A stretch of 64,000 nucleotides of DNA from Paenarthrobacter sp. A20 (GCF_024168825.1 NZ_JALJWH010000001.1:558001-622000), one strand, 5' to 3'; numbered from the stretch's first letter, positions 16,098-24,985 are shown. Notes: generated by a model not told the origin, from the sequence alone. Made by a program: numbers and translations.

Positions 16098-17667
16098 GCA
16101 ACAGCGCCGGTTCTTCGAGAATCGCCGCAACGTCGGCCATGAATCGCGCCGACAGATCGCCGTCCACCACGCGGTGGTCGAATGAGCCGCCAAGCGTGGT
16201 GATCCACCGCGGAATAACTTCGCCATCCAGAACCCAGGGCTTCTGCTTGATGGTTCCAAACGCGATGATGGCAACTTCGCCCGGGTTGATGATGGGTGTT
16301 CCGGTGTCAATGCCCAGGGCGCCGATGTTGGTGATGGTCAGGCTTCCGCCCTGCATCTCAGCAGGCTGCGTCTTCCCCGCGCGGGCTTTGGTGGCCAACT
16401 CGTTGAGCGCCAGGGCCAATTCCTTGAGCGAAAGGTCTTGGGCGTCCTTGATATTCGGGACCATGAGTCCCCGCGGGGTTGCAGCGGCGATACCCAGATT
16501 CATATAGTGCTTGACCTGGATCTCGGCGTTTCCGTTCCCGTCGGCATCATCCACCCAGGTGGCGTTGACGCTGGGGTTGCGGGCCGCAGCCCAGATCACG
16601 GCCTTGGCCAGGATGAGCAGGGGCGAGACCTTGATGCCTTCGAAGTCGCGGGAAACCTTGAGGCGCTTGACGAACTCCATGGTGCGGCTGGCGTCCACAT
16701 CCACGAAAATGCTGACGTGGGGAGCCGAGAAGGCTGAATCCACCATGGCCTTGGCCGTGGCCTTGCGGACGCCCTTGACCGGCATGCGCTCCACGCGCTG
16801 GTCCTGCGGCTTCTTGGACGCACCCCAGAAAGAATCCGCCTGATCGTGCTCGGCGTCGCGCTGTGCCTGGTAGCTCACCAGGTCTTCGCGGGTCACCTCG
16901 CCGCGCTGCCCCGTTGCCACCACATCGGCGAGGTCGATTCCGAGGTCGCGGGCAAACTTGCGCACGGGAGGCTTGGCGAGAACCTTGTTGACCAGGCCGC
17001 TGATGGTGCCAGTAATCGCTGCGCCGCGGGATGCTGCCGTCTGCCCGACAGAAGATTGCGGGGTCTGCTGTTGTGGGGCAGGAACCTGGGTGGACGGGGC
17101 CTGGAGGACCGGCGCCGGGGCGACGGGCTCGACGGCGGCGCGTGCCGGCGTCGTACGATGCGAGACCGGGGATTCGGCTGCTTTGGCGGCCAGTACGGCT
17201 TGGTTGTCCTGGACCGTGCCTTCGGCGTTCTCGGCGACGGCAGCTGCCTCAACCGAGCCCGCCGGACGCTTGCGCGCACGGCGTTTGACGGCGTCGGCCT
17301 TGGGTCCTGAACCTACCAGCGGACCGCCGGCCGGACGGTTATCGTCGTCGTCGGCCGGGAGCTTGCCGTAGAGGGGCATCTCGACGGCCGGTGACTCAGG
17401 GGCAACTGGCGTCCCTTCACCCTCCTGGCCTTCGGAAACAGCGATGATCGCCGTGCCGACCTCAACCGTGATGCCTTCATCGACGAGCAGCTCCGTGACG
17501 GTGCCCGCAAAGGGCGAGGGCAGCTCTACGAGCGACTTGGCCGTCTCGATCTCGCACAAGACATCGTTAATGGCAACGACGTCGCCCGGCTTGACCTTCC
17601 AAGCCACTACCTCGGCCTCGGTCAGGCCCTCGCCAACGTCCGGCAGGTTGAATTTCTTTACAGTCAC
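16090..17667 (-). CDS. bkdC: Dihydrolipoamide acyltransferase, E2 of branched-chain 2-oxoacid dehydrogenase
   Basis: A 525-residue E2. The single lipoyl domain (about residues 1-80) carries the lipoyl lysine in [18 protein letters not shown] long Ala/Pro-rich linker leads to the E1/E3-binding domain (about 237-272; [19 protein letters not shown]) and a C-terminal acyltransferase domain with the catalytic [12 protein letters not shown] (H-R-x-x-D-G). It transfers the branched acyl group to CoA, making isobutyryl-, isovaleryl- or 2-methylbutyryl-CoA for catabolism and iso/anteiso fatty acid synthesis. Third gene after the E1 alpha and beta genes; no E3 gene is in the operon, so a shared lipoamide dehydrogenase must serve it. 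Confidence 0.93.
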   Translation of the reverse strand: MTVKKFNLPDVGEGLTEAEVVAWKVKPGDVVAINDVLCEIETAKSLVELPSPFAGTVTELLVDEGITVEVGTAIIAVSEGQEGEGTPVAPESPAVEMPLYGKLPADDDDNRPAGGPLVGSGPKADAVKRRARKRPAGSVEAAAVAENAEGTVQDNQAVLAAKAAESPVSHRTTPARAAVEPVAPAPVLQAPSTQVPAPQQQTPQSSVGQTAASRGAAITGTISGLVNKVLAKPPVRKFARDLGIDLADVVATGQRGEVTREDLVSYQAQRDAEHDQADSFWGASKKPQDQRVERMPVKGVRKATAKAMVDSAFSAPHVSIFVDVDASRTMEFVKRLKVSRDFEGIKVSPLLILAKAVIWAAARNPSVNATWVDDADGNGNAEIQVKHYMNLGIAAATPRGLMVPNIKDAQDLSLKELALALNELATKARAGKTQPAEMQGGSLTITNIGALGIDTGTPIINPGEVAIIAFGTIKQKPWVLDGEVIPRWITTLGGSFDHRVVDGDLSARFMADVAAILEEPALLLD

Positions 17668-17722
17668 AGTGGTCCTCGATTTCCGGTTACCAGGCCGCGA
17701 AGCCCGGCAGGATCAGGGCGGT

Positions 17723-18703
17723 TTAGTAGGCCAGGGAGCGGTCGAGCGCTTCGAGGATCTTGTCGATGTCCGGCAAGTAATCCTCTTCCACCTTGGCAAC
17801 GGGATAAGGCATATGGAACCCGCCCACACGGATCACGGGAGCTTCCAGGTGAAGGAACGCCCGCTCGCTGATACGCGCTGCGATCTCGCCTCCAATACCT
17901 CCAAAGGTGGGGGCCTCGTGGGCAACGATCAAGCGCCCGGTCTTCTTGACCGAAGCTTCCACGGTGTCGAAGTCCAGTGGTGAGATGGAGCGGAGGTCGA
18001 TGACCTCGATGCTTCGCCCGTCCTCCGTCGCAGCGTTGGCGGCCGCAAGCGCAACCGGCACCAACGGTCCGTAGGCCACAATCGTGGCGTCGGTACCTTC
18101 ACGGACAACGTGCGCCTTGAACGGATCCTCCGAAAGGCCGGCGTTCTCGACATCCACCTCGCCCTTGAGCCAGTAGCGGCGCTTGGGTTCGAAGAAGATC
18201 ACCGGATCCTGGCACTCAATGGCCTTTTGGATCATCCAGTAGGCATCGTGGGCATTTGAAGGCGAGATGATGCGCAGGCCGGCGGTGTGGGCGAACAGCG
18301 CTTCGGGGGACTCCGAGTGGTGCTCGATCGAGCCGATGCCTCCGCCATACGGAATGCGAATGACCACAGGAACGGTGAGCTTGCCGAGGCTGCGGGAGTG
18401 GATCTTGGCCAGCTGCGTGGTGATCTGGTTGAAGGCTGGATAGACAAAGCCATCGAACTGGATTTCGCACACCGGCGAGTACCCGCGCAGGGCCAGCCCG
18501 ATTGCCGTGCCAACAATGCCCGACTCTGCCAACGGAGTGTCCACGACGCGTTCGTCGCCGAACTCCTTGATGAGGCCGTCGGTGACACGGTAAACGCCGC
18601 CCAGGTGTCCGATGTCCTCACCCATGAGCAGGGATTTGGGATTGCTCGTCAGTGATGCGCGGAGACCCTCATTGATGGCCTTCGCAATGGTCATGGTTGC
18701 CAT
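17723..18703 (-). CDS. bkdB: 2-oxoisovalerate dehydrogenase E1 component, beta subunit
   Basis: A 326-residue transketolase-type beta subunit. Conserved blocks include LLMGEDIGHLGGVYRVTDGL, RVVDTPLAESGIVGTAIGLA, EIQFDGFVYPAFNQI and IRIPYGGGIGSIEHHSESPE, characteristic of BCKDH E1 beta. The ATG overlaps the alpha-subunit stop (TGATG). Together with the alpha subunit it decarboxylates 2-oxoacids of Leu, Ile and Val with thiamine diphosphate. Confidence 0.94.
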   Translation of the reverse strand: MATMTIAKAINEGLRASLTSNPKSLLMGEDIGHLGGVYRVTDGLIKEFGDERVVDTPLAESGIVGTAIGLALRGYSPVCEIQFDGFVYPAFNQITTQLAKIHSRSLGKLTVPVVIRIPYGGGIGSIEHHSESPEALFAHTAGLRIISPSNAHDAYWMIQKAIECQDPVIFFEPKRRYWLKGEVDVENAGLSEDPFKAHVVREGTDATIVAYGPLVPVALAAANAATEDGRSIEVIDLRSISPLDFDTVEASVKKTGRLIVAHEAPTFGGIGGEIAARISERAFLHLEAPVIRVGGFHMPYPVAKVEEDYLPDIDKILEALDRSLAY

Positions 18704-19896
18704 CAGTTAGCTGTCTCCTCGTCGCTTTCGAAGCCTGCCGAATATTCCTCGAACCAGGCCAGTTCCTCCGCTATCAGCGGGTGTTGTTCCGCGTAGACGC
18801 TGGCGAAGGCATCCCGGATGTCCGGAACTTCAAGGCCATGCGTGGTGCTGCGGACGTACTTGGCCAGCTCATCGCCGTCGGCCTTCACTTGGTCGAAGAA
18901 GGCCTCGTCTGCAAGCCCCTCGGCGCGCAGGTATTTCTCCAAGCGGTCCAGCGGATCCTTTTCGCGCCAGGCAGCTTCCTCGGCAGACTCCCTGTACTTG
19001 GTGGGGTCGTCGGCGGTGGTGTGCGCGCCCACCCGGTAGGTGTAGGCCTCGATCAGCACCGGCCCGCGACCCTCGCGCGCATGCTCCAAGGCCCACTCGG
19101 TGACGGCGTGGACGGCGATGACATCATTGCCGTCCACCCGGATTCCGGGGAACCCGTACCCTTTTGCACGATTGGCCAGTGGAACCTTCGTCTGCACTTC
19201 GGTGGGCACCGAGATGGCCCAGTGGTTGTTCTGGCAGAAGAACACCACTGGTGCGTCGTAGGACGCAGCGAAAACCATGGATTCGTGGACATCGCCTTCG
19301 GAGCTGGCGCCATCGCCGAAGTAGGCAATGACGGCGGCCTTGGGGTCGTTCGAGTCCGTGGCGGCCGCGAGCTTCTGGTCCCGCTGGATACCCATGGCAT
19401 AACCCACTGCGTGGAGTGTCTGCGCCGCGAGGACCAAAGTGTAAAGGTGGAAGTTGTTCTCGCGGGGGTCCCAGCCACCGTTGGACACACCGCGGAACTG
19501 CTTGAGCAGCTCGGCGAGGTCCACGTTGCGGACCAGCGCGACACCGTGTTCGCGGTAGGTGGGGAAGATGTAGTCCTGGGGTTGGCTTGCATGGCCGGAC
19601 CCGATCTGAGCAGCCTCCTGGCCGGTCAGCGGGACCCACAGTGCCAGCTCACCCTGGCGTTGCAGGGCAGTGGCCTCTTGGTCGAACCGACGGATCCTGG
19701 CCATGTCCGTGTAGAAAACACGCAGCTTCTCAGGGTCGATCCGCTTGGCGTAGTCCGAGAAGACGGGGTCGGTACCCAGCTTTCCGTCGGGGCCTAGCAA
19801 CTGAACCATTTCCACCGGTTCGCCTGGCGCGGCTGCTGCCGCGGAGGTTGCCGCGAGAGTTTCTTCCGTCCCGGGGGGCAGTTGTGTCGAGCCCAT
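18703..19896 (-). CDS. bkdA: 2-oxoisovalerate dehydrogenase E1 component, alpha subunit
   Basis: A 397-residue thiamine-diphosphate enzyme and first gene of the bkd operon. The ThDP motif runs GDGASSEGDVHESMVFAASY to QNNHWAIS (G-D-G-x~27-N-N). RIRRFDQEATALQRQGEL and YIFPTYREHGVALVRN fit the BCKDH/PDH E1 alpha family. AAGGAG is 5 bases upstream of the ATG encoding MGSTQLPPGT; an upstream in-frame ATG falls inside a 36-bp palindrome and was refused. A branched-chain specificity is preferred over pyruvate because of overall blocks and separate alpha/beta subunits. Confidence 0.92.
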   Translation of the reverse strand: MGSTQLPPGTEETLAATSAAAAAPGEPVEMVQLLGPDGKLGTDPVFSDYAKRIDPEKLRVFYTDMARIRRFDQEATALQRQGELALWVPLTGQEAAQIGSGHASQPQDYIFPTYREHGVALVRNVDLAELLKQFRGVSNGGWDPRENNFHLYTLVLAAQTLHAVGYAMGIQRDQKLAAATDSNDPKAAVIAYFGDGASSEGDVHESMVFAASYDAPVVFFCQNNHWAISVPTEVQTKVPLANRAKGYGFPGIRVDGNDVIAVHAVTEWALEHAREGRGPVLIEAYTYRVGAHTTADDPTKYRESAEEAAWREKDPLDRLEKYLRAEGLADEAFFDQVKADGDELAKYVRSTTHGLEVPDIRDAFASVYAEQHPLIAEELAWFEEYSAGFESDEETAN

Positions 19897-19951
19897 TCCG
19901 TCTCCTTGCTTGCCGCGGCGGGAGCGCCGGGCAATGTCTGTCGCTGGGATA

Positions 19952-19987
19952 TATGCCCGTTCCGGAATGCATTCCGGAACGGGCATA
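19952..19987. promoter_or_regulatory. Perfect 36-bp palindrome upstream of the bkd operon
   Basis: Every base from 19952 to 19987 pairs with its mirror: the 18-base half reads TATGCCCGTTCCGGAATG. It is centred about 74 bases upstream of the bkdA start. No T tract follows on either strand, so an operator for one or more dimers is likelier than a terminator. In single-stranded form it would make an 18-bp hairpin, which could also act in the 5' leader. Confidence 0.75.
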
Positions 19988-20002
19988 CTTTTGGCTTTCG
20001 TC

Positions 20003-20028
20003 CCTTACTTTATCGGCAGTAAGTAAGG
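20003..20028. promoter_or_regulatory. Second dyad in the bkd upstream region
   Basis: CCTTACTT (20003-20010) and AAGTAAGG (20021-20028) are perfect 8-bp inverted repeats with a 10-base spacer, only 15 bases from the 36-bp palindrome. On the minus strand the spacer reads ACTGCCGATA, and GATAAAGT nearby could serve as a -10 region. Candidate promoter/operator; unproven. Confidence 0.45.
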
Positions 20029-20047
20029 TTGGCGCATTTGTTAACCG

Positions 20048-21166
20048 CTAGGAACCCAGCGGTGCATTTGTATAACCTGCACAGAGTTTCAAGAATCGGC
20101 TGTTGGCCTCGACCTCTCCGATACTCACCCTGACACCTTCGTTTGCGAATGCCCGCACGGACAAGGCCTGCTCAGCTGCCAGCGCCGCAAACTCGCCACT
20201 GTGCTCGCCGAGATTCAGCCAAACAAAGTTGCCCTGGGCTTCGGGAACAAACCAACCAAGTTCCCGCAGGCCAGCAGTAACCCGATCCCGCTCATTCACC
20301 AGGCTTTGTACCCTTTCCACAACCTGATCGAAATTCTCGATAGAGGTAACGGCGGCGCGTTCCGCTATTTGGGAAACGGCAAAGGGAGTGGCCGTGACCC
20401 TCAGGTGCTGGGTGAGCAAGGGCCCGGAGACACTGTACCCAACCCGCAAACCGGCCAAGCCATGGGCCTTGGAGAAGGTCCGCAGAACCACGACATTGGG
20501 ATAGTTGCGGTAAAGCTTGATCCCATCCACCGCGTCCGCATCCCGCACGAATTCCTGGTACGCCTCATCAATGACCACCACCACGTTGGGCGGTACCGAT
20601 TGGATGAAGCGCTCCGTTTCCTCTGCCGTCAGGATTGGACCGGTGGGGTTGTTTGGGGTGCACAGGAGGATGACCTTGGTGCGCACCGTGACGGCCGACG
20701 CCATGGTCTCAAGATCGTGGCGTCCGTCAGCCAGCAAAGGGATTTGGACACTGGCTGCACCGGCGAGACCGACGCAGATGGGGTATGCCTCGAAAGAACG
20801 CCAGGCGTAGATAACCTCGTCCTGCTTGCCGTCGTCGTTCTGCCCGGCGAACGTTGCGAGGATCTGGTTCAGGGCTCCGAGGCTGCCCGCACCGGTGACG
20901 ACATCGTCAGCGGGGACATCCAGGAAACCGGCCAGCGAGTTCCGCAGCTTGGTAGCGAGGGGATCGGGGTAGCGGTTGATATCGGACTGGTCAGCGATTG
21001 CCTGCAACACTGCAGGAATCGGAGGCAGCGGGTTCTCGTTGGACGACAATTTGTAGCTGGTGAGGCCCTCGATCGCAACAGGGGGTTTACCTGCCGCGTA
21101 CTTGGGGAGCCTGTCCACGACCGGACGAGGGAGTACGCCCTCCGGTGCGTTGTCAGTAGTAGTCAT
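20048..21166 (-). CDS. pat: Histidinol-phosphate/aromatic aminotransferase
   Basis: A 372-residue PLP enzyme of the HisC/Pat family. It shows LPKYAAGKPP (typical Pat opening), LSSNENPLPP, RYPDPLATKLR, VVIDEAYQEFV (PLP-binding Asp-x-Ala-Tyr) and the lysine in LRTFSKAHGLAGLRVGY. Actinobacterial genomes usually have a separate his-operon hisC; a lone copy such as this is generally annotated as aromatic aminotransferase Pat, acting on phenylpyruvate or imidazole-acetol phosphate. The symbol is therefore tentative. It lies upstream of bkd in the same direction but a 151-base gap with two dyads separates them. Confidence 0.88.
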   Translation of the reverse strand: MTTTDNAPEGVLPRPVVDRLPKYAAGKPPVAIEGLTSYKLSSNENPLPPIPAVLQAIADQSDINRYPDPLATKLRNSLAGFLDVPADDVVTGAGSLGALNQILATFAGQNDDGKQDEVIYAWRSFEAYPICVGLAGAASVQIPLLADGRHDLETMASAVTVRTKVILLCTPNNPTGPILTAEETERFIQSVPPNVVVVIDEAYQEFVRDADAVDGIKLYRNYPNVVVLRTFSKAHGLAGLRVGYSVSGPLLTQHLRVTATPFAVSQIAERAAVTSIENFDQVVERVQSLVNERDRVTAGLRELGWFVPEAQGNFVWLNLGEHSGEFAALAAEQALSVRAFANEGVRVSIGEVEANSRFLKLCAGYTNAPLGS

Positions 21167-21238
21167 GGCTTCAAGCCTACTTGCCTGCTGAGGGCTAATG
21201 CTGAGCCGATTAACAGGTCCGTGTGAAACCATGGGGCC

Positions 21239-21667
21239 ATGGGTTCATTCATCATTCGCGTCCTGATTAACGGGCTTGCCCTCTGGGTGGCAACTTGGCT
21301 GCTGCAAGGCATGGATATCACCACCACGGCAACCGAGAAGGCCGCCACCAACGCGGGACTCACCCAAGGCGCAGACACTGCCGGCATAGTTCTCGCGTAC
21401 CTCTTCATCGGGCTGATCTTCGGTGTAGTGAACGCCTTCGTCCGCCCCTTGGTCAGGCTGCTGTCGCTCCCGGTGACCATCCTGACGCTTGGCCTTTTCA
21501 CGATCGTCATCAACGCCGCGATGCTGTACCTGACCGCATGGCTGAGTACATTCACACCGGTCCACCTCACCCTGGACTCCTTCTTCTGGACGGCCATCCT
21601 GGCCTCGATCATCATCAGCATTATTTCGATGGTGGCTGGACTCATCCCTGGCGCCCGCAAGCGCTAG
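21239..21667 (+). CDS. Phage holin family 4 (PF04020-like) membrane protein
   Basis: A 142-residue protein with four membrane helices: the N-terminal FIIRVLINGLALWVATWLL, then VLAYLFIGLIFGVVNAFVRPLVRLLSLPVTILTLGLFTIVINA and a C-terminal helix. The N-A-x-x-R-P-L/I-x-x-L-x-x-P-x-T-x-x-T-x-G-L-F run is the hallmark of this small family, widespread in bacterial chromosomes and not by itself a prophage marker. Function unknown. Confidence 0.88.
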   Translation: MGSFIIRVLINGLALWVATWLLQGMDITTTATEKAATNAGLTQGADTAGIVLAYLFIGLIFGVVNAFVRPLVRLLSLPVTILTLGLFTIVINAAMLYLTAWLSTFTPVHLTLDSFFWTAILASIIISIISMVAGLIPGARKR

Positions 21668-21699
21668 CAGCAGGCATTCGTCCTCCGCAGCTTGAAGCA

Positions 21700-23049
21700 C
21701 TACCGAGTCCCAGCGCCCTTCTTCGTGTCCCGGACCGTTGGAAGTGAATCAGGCTGCACCGCGGACAGCCGGACTGGCGTGGGCGCCCTTTCCAGCTTGA
21801 ACCGCGTCACCTTGGCCATCCCGCCCGCACCCACAACGCCCGCGAACACGGAAGTCGAAGCGGCCAGCGACTCGTCCTGGCTCGCCTCTACCAGCTCTGC
21901 TCCTGCCGCGTAGTTCCCCTGGTCATGTCCCGGCCCCAGGCCAGGGTCTTCCCCCTCGGGTGTCCTGACCTCGTCGGTCAGGGTCACAGTCACCCTGTCC
22001 TTTGTGTCGGGATTTATCCGGCCATCGGCTCCCGGGACCCAGTCCTGAACGTGTTCCAAGTGGAGTGAACTGATGCCGGGCTCCGCTGTGATGCCACCGA
22101 CAGGAGCTCCAGCGGTCAGCACGTACTTAAGGTCGAACTCATTGAGGAAAGCCTTGTTCCGACTGAGATTCATGGCGTGAACGCCGCCCTGGCTATGCCC
22201 CACTGCCACCACTGGATCCCCGGCCGCAGCACCCGCCTCATGGAGCGCTTGGCCAACGGCAGGCACGACCTCTTCCGAGTCGTAGCCCAGCGCCTCGCCG
22301 ATTCCTTGGATGTCAAGGGGATTTGTCGTGGGTGACGAGGGTTGGGTTCCCGGAATGAGGACCATCCATGAGGACGATCCGTTGTTATCGAAGTGAATGA
22401 CCTCAATTTCGCCGTCGTTCCGGGCATGCAGCCTCTCGAGACGCCGCAGGCTTTCTCCCATGGAGGGTTCCACGTACTCAACCGATTCGTTGGTCTTCCC
22501 GATACTCACCGGTCTTGGCCGCATTTCCGGACGTAGTGGCGATTCCAGAATGCCTCGAATGACGCCGCGTGAACCCGCCCAGAAGGGAAGGACCATGGCG
22601 GCGAGATTGTGCGCGACTTCCCGGCTCGGGGGCAAAATCGACGTGGTCAACCTCATCTCGTCCAGAGTCAGGACCCGCGGAAGAACGTTTTTGGCCTCCG
22701 TCTCCACATAGTCCCGGTGGCTGGCCCGCACGCTTGCGCTGACGTCCACCAACTCCTGGCGCACGCGCCCCACTTCCTTCCGGCTCTCTGCCACCGCGTT
22801 GATGGCGTTGCAGCCAGTCTCGTAGGAGTCGTAGAGGAACGGTTCCAACTCATCCTGAACCCGACGTGCTTCTGCCTCGACATCCAGGAGTTGCTGGACC
22901 GCGTCATCAAGGACGCTGGCGCCCCTCAGCAGTTCCTCAAGCTGGAACGACATCCCTGCGACCCCGCCCCGGATCGCCAGGATCCCGTCCGGAGCCGGGG
23001 GCAGCGGCAGGGGCGCTTCGCCGGCGCCAACAGGAGCTGCGTCGGACAT
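21700..23049 (-). CDS. Alpha/beta-hydrolase-like protein with N-terminal helical (LXG/WXG-type) region
   Basis: A 449-residue protein. Residues about 30-140 are long amphipathic helices (EELLRGASVLDDAVQQLLDVE; VRQELVDVSASVRASHRDYV). The C-terminal half has a lipase-type nucleophile elbow VVAVGHSQGGVHAMNLS (G-x-S-x-G) after a WMVLIPGTQ strand. No signal peptide is seen. The helical head plus esterase tail, coupled to a small WXG100-like gene by TGATG overlap, resembles type VII secretion effector layouts. A late acidic/Gly-rich segment (EGEDPGLGPGHDQGNY) may place the catalytic His (GPGHDQ). Substrate unknown. Confidence 0.8.
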   Translation of the reverse strand: MSDAAPVGAGEAPLPLPPAPDGILAIRGGVAGMSFQLEELLRGASVLDDAVQQLLDVEAEARRVQDELEPFLYDSYETGCNAINAVAESRKEVGRVRQELVDVSASVRASHRDYVETEAKNVLPRVLTLDEMRLTTSILPPSREVAHNLAAMVLPFWAGSRGVIRGILESPLRPEMRPRPVSIGKTNESVEYVEPSMGESLRRLERLHARNDGEIEVIHFDNNGSSSWMVLIPGTQPSSPTTNPLDIQGIGEALGYDSEEVVPAVGQALHEAGAAAGDPVVAVGHSQGGVHAMNLSRNKAFLNEFDLKYVLTAGAPVGGITAEPGISSLHLEHVQDWVPGADGRINPDTKDRVTVTLTDEVRTPEGEDPGLGPGHDQGNYAAGAELVEASQDESLAASTSVFAGVVGAGGMAKVTRFKLERAPTPVRLSAVQPDSLPTVRDTKKGAGTR

Positions 23050-23360
23050 CAGGGACCCCTCTTGCCCGTGACGGACACGCTTTGGGAGTGACGGAGCACC
23101 ACGGCAACTGCGGAATCCAACGACTCCCGGGCACGCATCAGCGCCGAAGCGTGCAAGGCGATAGTGGTCCGGTAAGCACGTCCCGCGGGCGAGAGCCAGT
23201 GGTCCATCTGCGCCCGCCGCAGGGAGGCAAGGACGGTGTCCGCTTGGTCCACGCACGTTTTGATGCGCCAAGCGAGCCGCTGAACTTCATGGCTTCGGGA
23301 AGCACACTCCAGGGGGTCGAAAGTGGGCGGGTTGGCTGCAGGCATCAAGCCGACGCTCAT
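23049..23360 (-). CDS. WXG100-like small helical protein
   Basis: About 103 residues, nearly all helical. Two helices (SHEVQRLAWRIKTCVDQADTVL and RTTIALHASALMRARESLDS) flank a W-L-S-P-A-G-R-A-Y-R turn, reminiscent of the W-x-G/S-x-A-x-x-F/Y turn of WXG100 proteins. The usual E-S-A-T family C-terminal Y-x-x-x-D/E signal is not clear. GGAG lies 9 bases upstream of the ATG at 23360; an ATG at 23375 is possible. The stop overlaps the start of the hydrolase gene, suggesting the two products form a complex. Confidence 0.65.
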   Translation of the reverse strand: MSVGLMPAANPPTFDPLECASRSHEVQRLAWRIKTCVDQADTVLASLRRAQMDHWLSPAGRAYRTTIALHASALMRARESLDSAVAVVLRHSQSVSVTGKRGP

Positions 23361-23445
23361 GTCCGGGTACTCCATCGATTGTTCTGCTGATCGGTAGGCT
23401 CGACGCTACGGAGCGGCAGAGCGCAGCGGAAGCGCGGCCGTCGCG

Positions 23446-23475
23446 TATGTGGATAACCAGAGGGTCGTCCACATA
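23446..23475. promoter_or_regulatory. Dyad and DnaA-box-like site upstream of purB
   Basis: TATGTGGA (23446-23453) and TCCACATA (23468-23475) are perfect inverted repeats with a 14-base spacer. Bases 23448-23456 read TGTGGATAA, the complement of the consensus DnaA box TTATCCACA. The site is about 52-80 bases upstream of the purB start. It could be a purine-regulator operator or a DnaA site. Confidence 0.5.
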
Positions 23476-23526
23476 GCGGCCGTCACCGACTCGGGCACCA
23501 TGGCGGAACATGAAAGAATAGGCACC

Positions 23527-24933
23527 ATGGCTGAATCCCCTCGCGTGTCCCTCGCTTCCGAACCTCTCGCCCTTGGCGCCCTCGACGGCCGCTACCGTGC
23601 CGCCGTCGCACCCCTCGTGGACTACTTGTCCGAGGCTGCCCTCAACCGCGATCGCGTTCACGTTGAAGTCGAGTGGCTCATCCACCTGACCAGCCAGTCC
23701 GTCCTGCCCGGCGCCGGCCCGCTGTCCGATGAGCAAATCGCACAGCTGCGAGCCATCGTCACCGATTTCAATGCCGCATCGGTCAACGAACTCGCCGAGA
23801 TCGAAGCCGTCACGGTCCACGACGTCAAGGCTGTTGAGTACTACATCGGCCGTCGCCTGCCGGCCATTGGCATCGAGAACCTGACGGCCATGGTGCACTT
23901 CGGCTGCACGTCAGAGGACATCAACAACCTCTCCTACGCCGTAGGCATCAAGGGTGCTGTCGAGGACGTGTGGCTTCCCAACGCCGCTGCCCTCGTCCAG
24001 CAGATCGAAGCCATGGCGGAAGAAAACCGCTCTGTACCGATGCTCTCCCGCACGCACGGCCAGCCCGCCACCCCCACCACGCTCGGCAAGGAACTGGCTG
24101 TCATCGCGCACCGCCTTAACCGCCAGCTGGCACGTATCGCCAAGACCGAATTCCTGGGCAAGATCAACGGCGCCACGGGCACCTACGCAGCGCACGTAGC
24201 GTCCGTGCCGAGCGCTGACTGGGAAGCCGTCGCCAAGACGTTCGTGGAAGGCCTGGGCCTCACGTGGAACCCGCTCACCACGCAGATCGAGAGCCACGAC
24301 TGGCAGGCCGAGCTCTACGCCGACATCGCGCGCTTCAACCGCATCCTGCACAACGTCTGCACGGACATCTGGAGTTACATCTCCATCGGATACTTCCGCC
24401 AGATTCCGGTTGCCGGCGCCACGGGTTCTTCCACCATGCCGCACAAGGTCAACCCCATCCGCTTTGAAAACGCGGAGGCCAACCTTGAGATCTCCAACGG
24501 CCTCCTGGATACCCTGGGCGCCACGCTGGTCACCTCCCGCTGGCAGCGCGACCTGACGGATTCCTCCTCGCAGCGCAACATCGGCGTCGCCTTCGGCCAC
24601 TCGCTGTTGGCCATTTCCAATGTCGCCAAGGGCCTGAAAGCCCTTGATGTCGCCGAGGAAGTCCTCGCCGGCGACCTCGACACCAACTGGGAAGTATTGG
24701 GCGAAGCCATCCAGATGGTCATGCGCGCCGAGGCAATCGCCGGTGTCGAAGGCATGGAAAACCCGTACGAACGCCTCAAGGACCTCACGCGCGGCCAGCG
24801 CGTAGACGGCGCCCGCATGCAGGAATTCGTGCAGGGCCTCGGCCTCTCCGCTGACGCCGAAGCTCGCCTGCTCGCTTTGACCCCGGGTAAGTACACGGGC
24901 ATCGCTGACAAGCTCGTGGATCACCTGCAGTAA
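23527..24933 (+). CDS. purB: Adenylosuccinate lyase
   Basis: A 468-residue fumarase/aspartase superfamily enzyme. It releases fumarate from SAICAR and adenylosuccinate in purine synthesis. The family signature is GSSTMPHKVNPIRFENAE (G-S-S-x-M-P-x-K-x-N-P), with the catalytic His segment SRTHGQPATPTT and HFGCTSEDINN upstream. ALGALDGRY at the N-terminus is the typical opening of the longer purB group. The ATG before AESPRVSLASEP was chosen by homology to that opening; the ribosome site is weak (GAAAGAATAGG). Confidence 0.96.
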   Translation: MAESPRVSLASEPLALGALDGRYRAAVAPLVDYLSEAALNRDRVHVEVEWLIHLTSQSVLPGAGPLSDEQIAQLRAIVTDFNAASVNELAEIEAVTVHDVKAVEYYIGRRLPAIGIENLTAMVHFGCTSEDINNLSYAVGIKGAVEDVWLPNAAALVQQIEAMAEENRSVPMLSRTHGQPATPTTLGKELAVIAHRLNRQLARIAKTEFLGKINGATGTYAAHVASVPSADWEAVAKTFVEGLGLTWNPLTTQIESHDWQAELYADIARFNRILHNVCTDIWSYISIGYFRQIPVAGATGSSTMPHKVNPIRFENAEANLEISNGLLDTLGATLVTSRWQRDLTDSSSQRNIGVAFGHSLLAISNVAKGLKALDVAEEVLAGDLDTNWEVLGEAIQMVMRAEAIAGVEGMENPYERLKDLTRGQRVDGARMQEFVQGLGLSADAEARLLALTPGKYTGIADKLVDHLQ

Positions 24934-24948
24934 TTCAGAACGTTCGAC

Positions 24949-24985
24949 GACGGCGGGCCGGGGCTGGATGCCTCGGCCCGCCGTC
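24949..24985 (+). terminator. Terminator after purB
   Basis: Perfect 12-bp stem GACGGCGGGCCG (24949-24960) with CGGCCCGCCGTC (24974-24985) around a 13-base loop, followed by GGCGTTTCGG. The T tract is short, as usual in high-GC actinobacteria. Confidence 0.8.

Noticed and set aside
19952..19987. 36-bp palindrome as a transcription terminator for the aminotransferase gene
   Set aside because: No T tract on the minus strand after the dyad, and it lies next to the bkd start; an operator or leader role fits better.
21239..21667. Holin-family gene as sign of a prophage
   Set aside because: No other phage gene nearby; this family is a normal chromosomal membrane protein in many bacteria.
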